Source: Sediminibacterium sp.
Lineage (GTDB): Bacteria > Bacteroidota > Bacteroidia > Chitinophagales > Chitinophagaceae
Assembly (NCBI GenBank): GCA_028288645.1
Contig: JAQBNJ010000468.1
Span: 1 to 5,445 of the forward strand
Direction: 5' to 3'
Length of the DNA stretch: 5,445 nucleotides
Part shown: in pieces, positions 4,973-5,445 of the stretch
Numbering within the stretch: position 1 is the first letter of the stretch
Layout: each line of letters starts with the position of its first letter
Notes under the pieces: model-generated
The model's database searches: none
The model's input: only the letters and a program-made list of their open reading frames with translations
Told to the model about the DNA's origin: nothing
Program-made: the position numbers and the translations under genes

Positions 4973-5445
4973 ATGCCATCAGCCGTTCTCTTACTCTCTT
5001 TCTTTCAAAAATTATGGATCTCCATCGCAGAATGGGATAGCTGGCTGTTCCTGAAGATCAATACACAATGGACCAATGGCTTTCTCGATAATATATTTCC
5101 CTGGTGGCGCGAAGCCAATACCTGGGTGCCTTTGTATTTGTTCCTTATTGTTTTTGTGTTGCTCAATTTTAAAAAGAAAGCATGGCCCTGGATCTTATTT
5201 GCGATCGTAACAGTAACACTGACCGACCAGGTAAGCAGTCATTTACTTAAGAATCTTTTTGAACGTGTGCGACCATGTCGCGATGAATCTTTCATGAGCC
5301 AGGTGCGGCTGATCGTTGATAATTGTTCGGGTGGTTATAGTTTTCCTTCTTCACATGCCACCAATCATCTTGGATTTGCCGTGTTTATCTTTCTTACATT
5401 AGGTAGTGTGATAAAAAAATGGAAATGGGTTTTTATTGCCTGGGC
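4973..5445 (+). CDS. PAP2-family integral membrane phosphatase, 3' end outside the window
   Basis: The frame is open from the ATG at 4973 to the window edge (157 codons). It is a type 2 phosphatidic acid phosphatase-like protein: these membrane enzymes remove phosphate from lipid phosphates or undecaprenyl diphosphate at the periplasmic face. Two of the three signature motifs are visible: Kx6RP at 93-101 (KNLFERVRP) and PSSH at 125-128, whose His128 is the expected proton donor. The third motif (SRxxxxxHxxxD), with the nucleophilic histidine, should lie beyond the window. Hydrophobic segments are at about 51-66, 72-86 and 132-147, separated by basic residues (FKKKAW, IKKWKW). Cys102 and Cys118 lie in the loop between motifs 1 and 2, which faces the periplasm in this family, and could form a disulfide. 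The next in-frame ATG is codon 108, inside the catalytic region, so 4973 is the start. Candidate roles are undecaprenyl-diphosphate recycling or lipid A/phospholipid dephosphorylation; sequence alone does not decide. Confidence 0.9.
   Translation, partial: MPSAVLLLSFFQKLWISIAEWDSWLFLKINTQWTNGFLDNIFPWWREANTWVPLYLFLIVFVLLNFKKKAWPWILFAIVTVTLTDQVSSHLLKNLFERVRPCRDESFMSQVRLIVDNCSGGYSFPSSHATNHLGFAVFIFLTLGSVIKKWKWVFIAW

Noticed and set aside
4929..5052. Plus-strand short frame starting MTNALILP upstream of the PAP2 gene
   Set aside because: It overlaps the PAP2 start in another frame, begins upstream of the predicted start site, and its translation after codon 10 is simply the out-of-frame PAP2 sequence.

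Overview
The window looks like chromosomal DNA from a member of the Bacteroidota, perhaps the Chitinophagaceae or a relative (the phylum is a good guess, the family a weak one). Three things support this. Several gene starts lack a Shine-Dalgarno sequence. They instead carry an upstream TAnnTTTG box, the -7 element of the Bacteroidota housekeeping sigma factor. The two small secreted proteins also have typical '...A|Q' signal peptides, and one carries an N-terminal module that I associate with Bacteroidota envelope proteins.

Layout from left to right. Positions 1-822 (minus) hold an exported, probably beta-rich envelope protein whose 3' end lies outside the window. Positions 823-994 are intergenic, with an inverted array of ATTTTGGA-like words. 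Positions 995-2122 (minus) encode a NifS/IscS-type cysteine desulfurase with a complete active site. Positions 2132-2219 are filled by a perfect 33-bp inverted repeat. Positions 2220-3599 (minus) encode a phosphoglucosamine mutase/phosphomannomutase-family enzyme, probably GlmM. Positions 3600-3683 are a compact divergent promoter region. Positions 3684-4430 (plus) encode a class I SAM-dependent methyltransferase. Positions 4431-4835 (minus) encode a small secreted protein of unknown function that meets the methyltransferase stop to stop with no gap. Positions 4836-4972 are a second divergent intergenic region. Positions 4973-5445 (plus) are the first 157 codons of a PAP2-family membrane phosphatase, cut off by the window edge.

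The genes do not form an obvious single pathway. GlmM (UDP-GlcNAc precursor supply) and a PAP2 phosphatase (possibly undecaprenyl-diphosphate or lipid-phosphate recycling) would both serve envelope synthesis, while the cysteine desulfurase supplies sulfur for Fe-S clusters or thiolation. The three leftmost genes share the minus strand, but long palindromes separate them and the desulfurase has its own -7 box, so they are probably not one simple operon.

I found no RNA gene, CRISPR array, transposase or defence system, and no convincing new multi-gene system. The most unusual content is non-coding: the 33-bp perfect palindrome directly upstream of the desulfurase promoter, and the ATTTTGGA array on the gene's other side.
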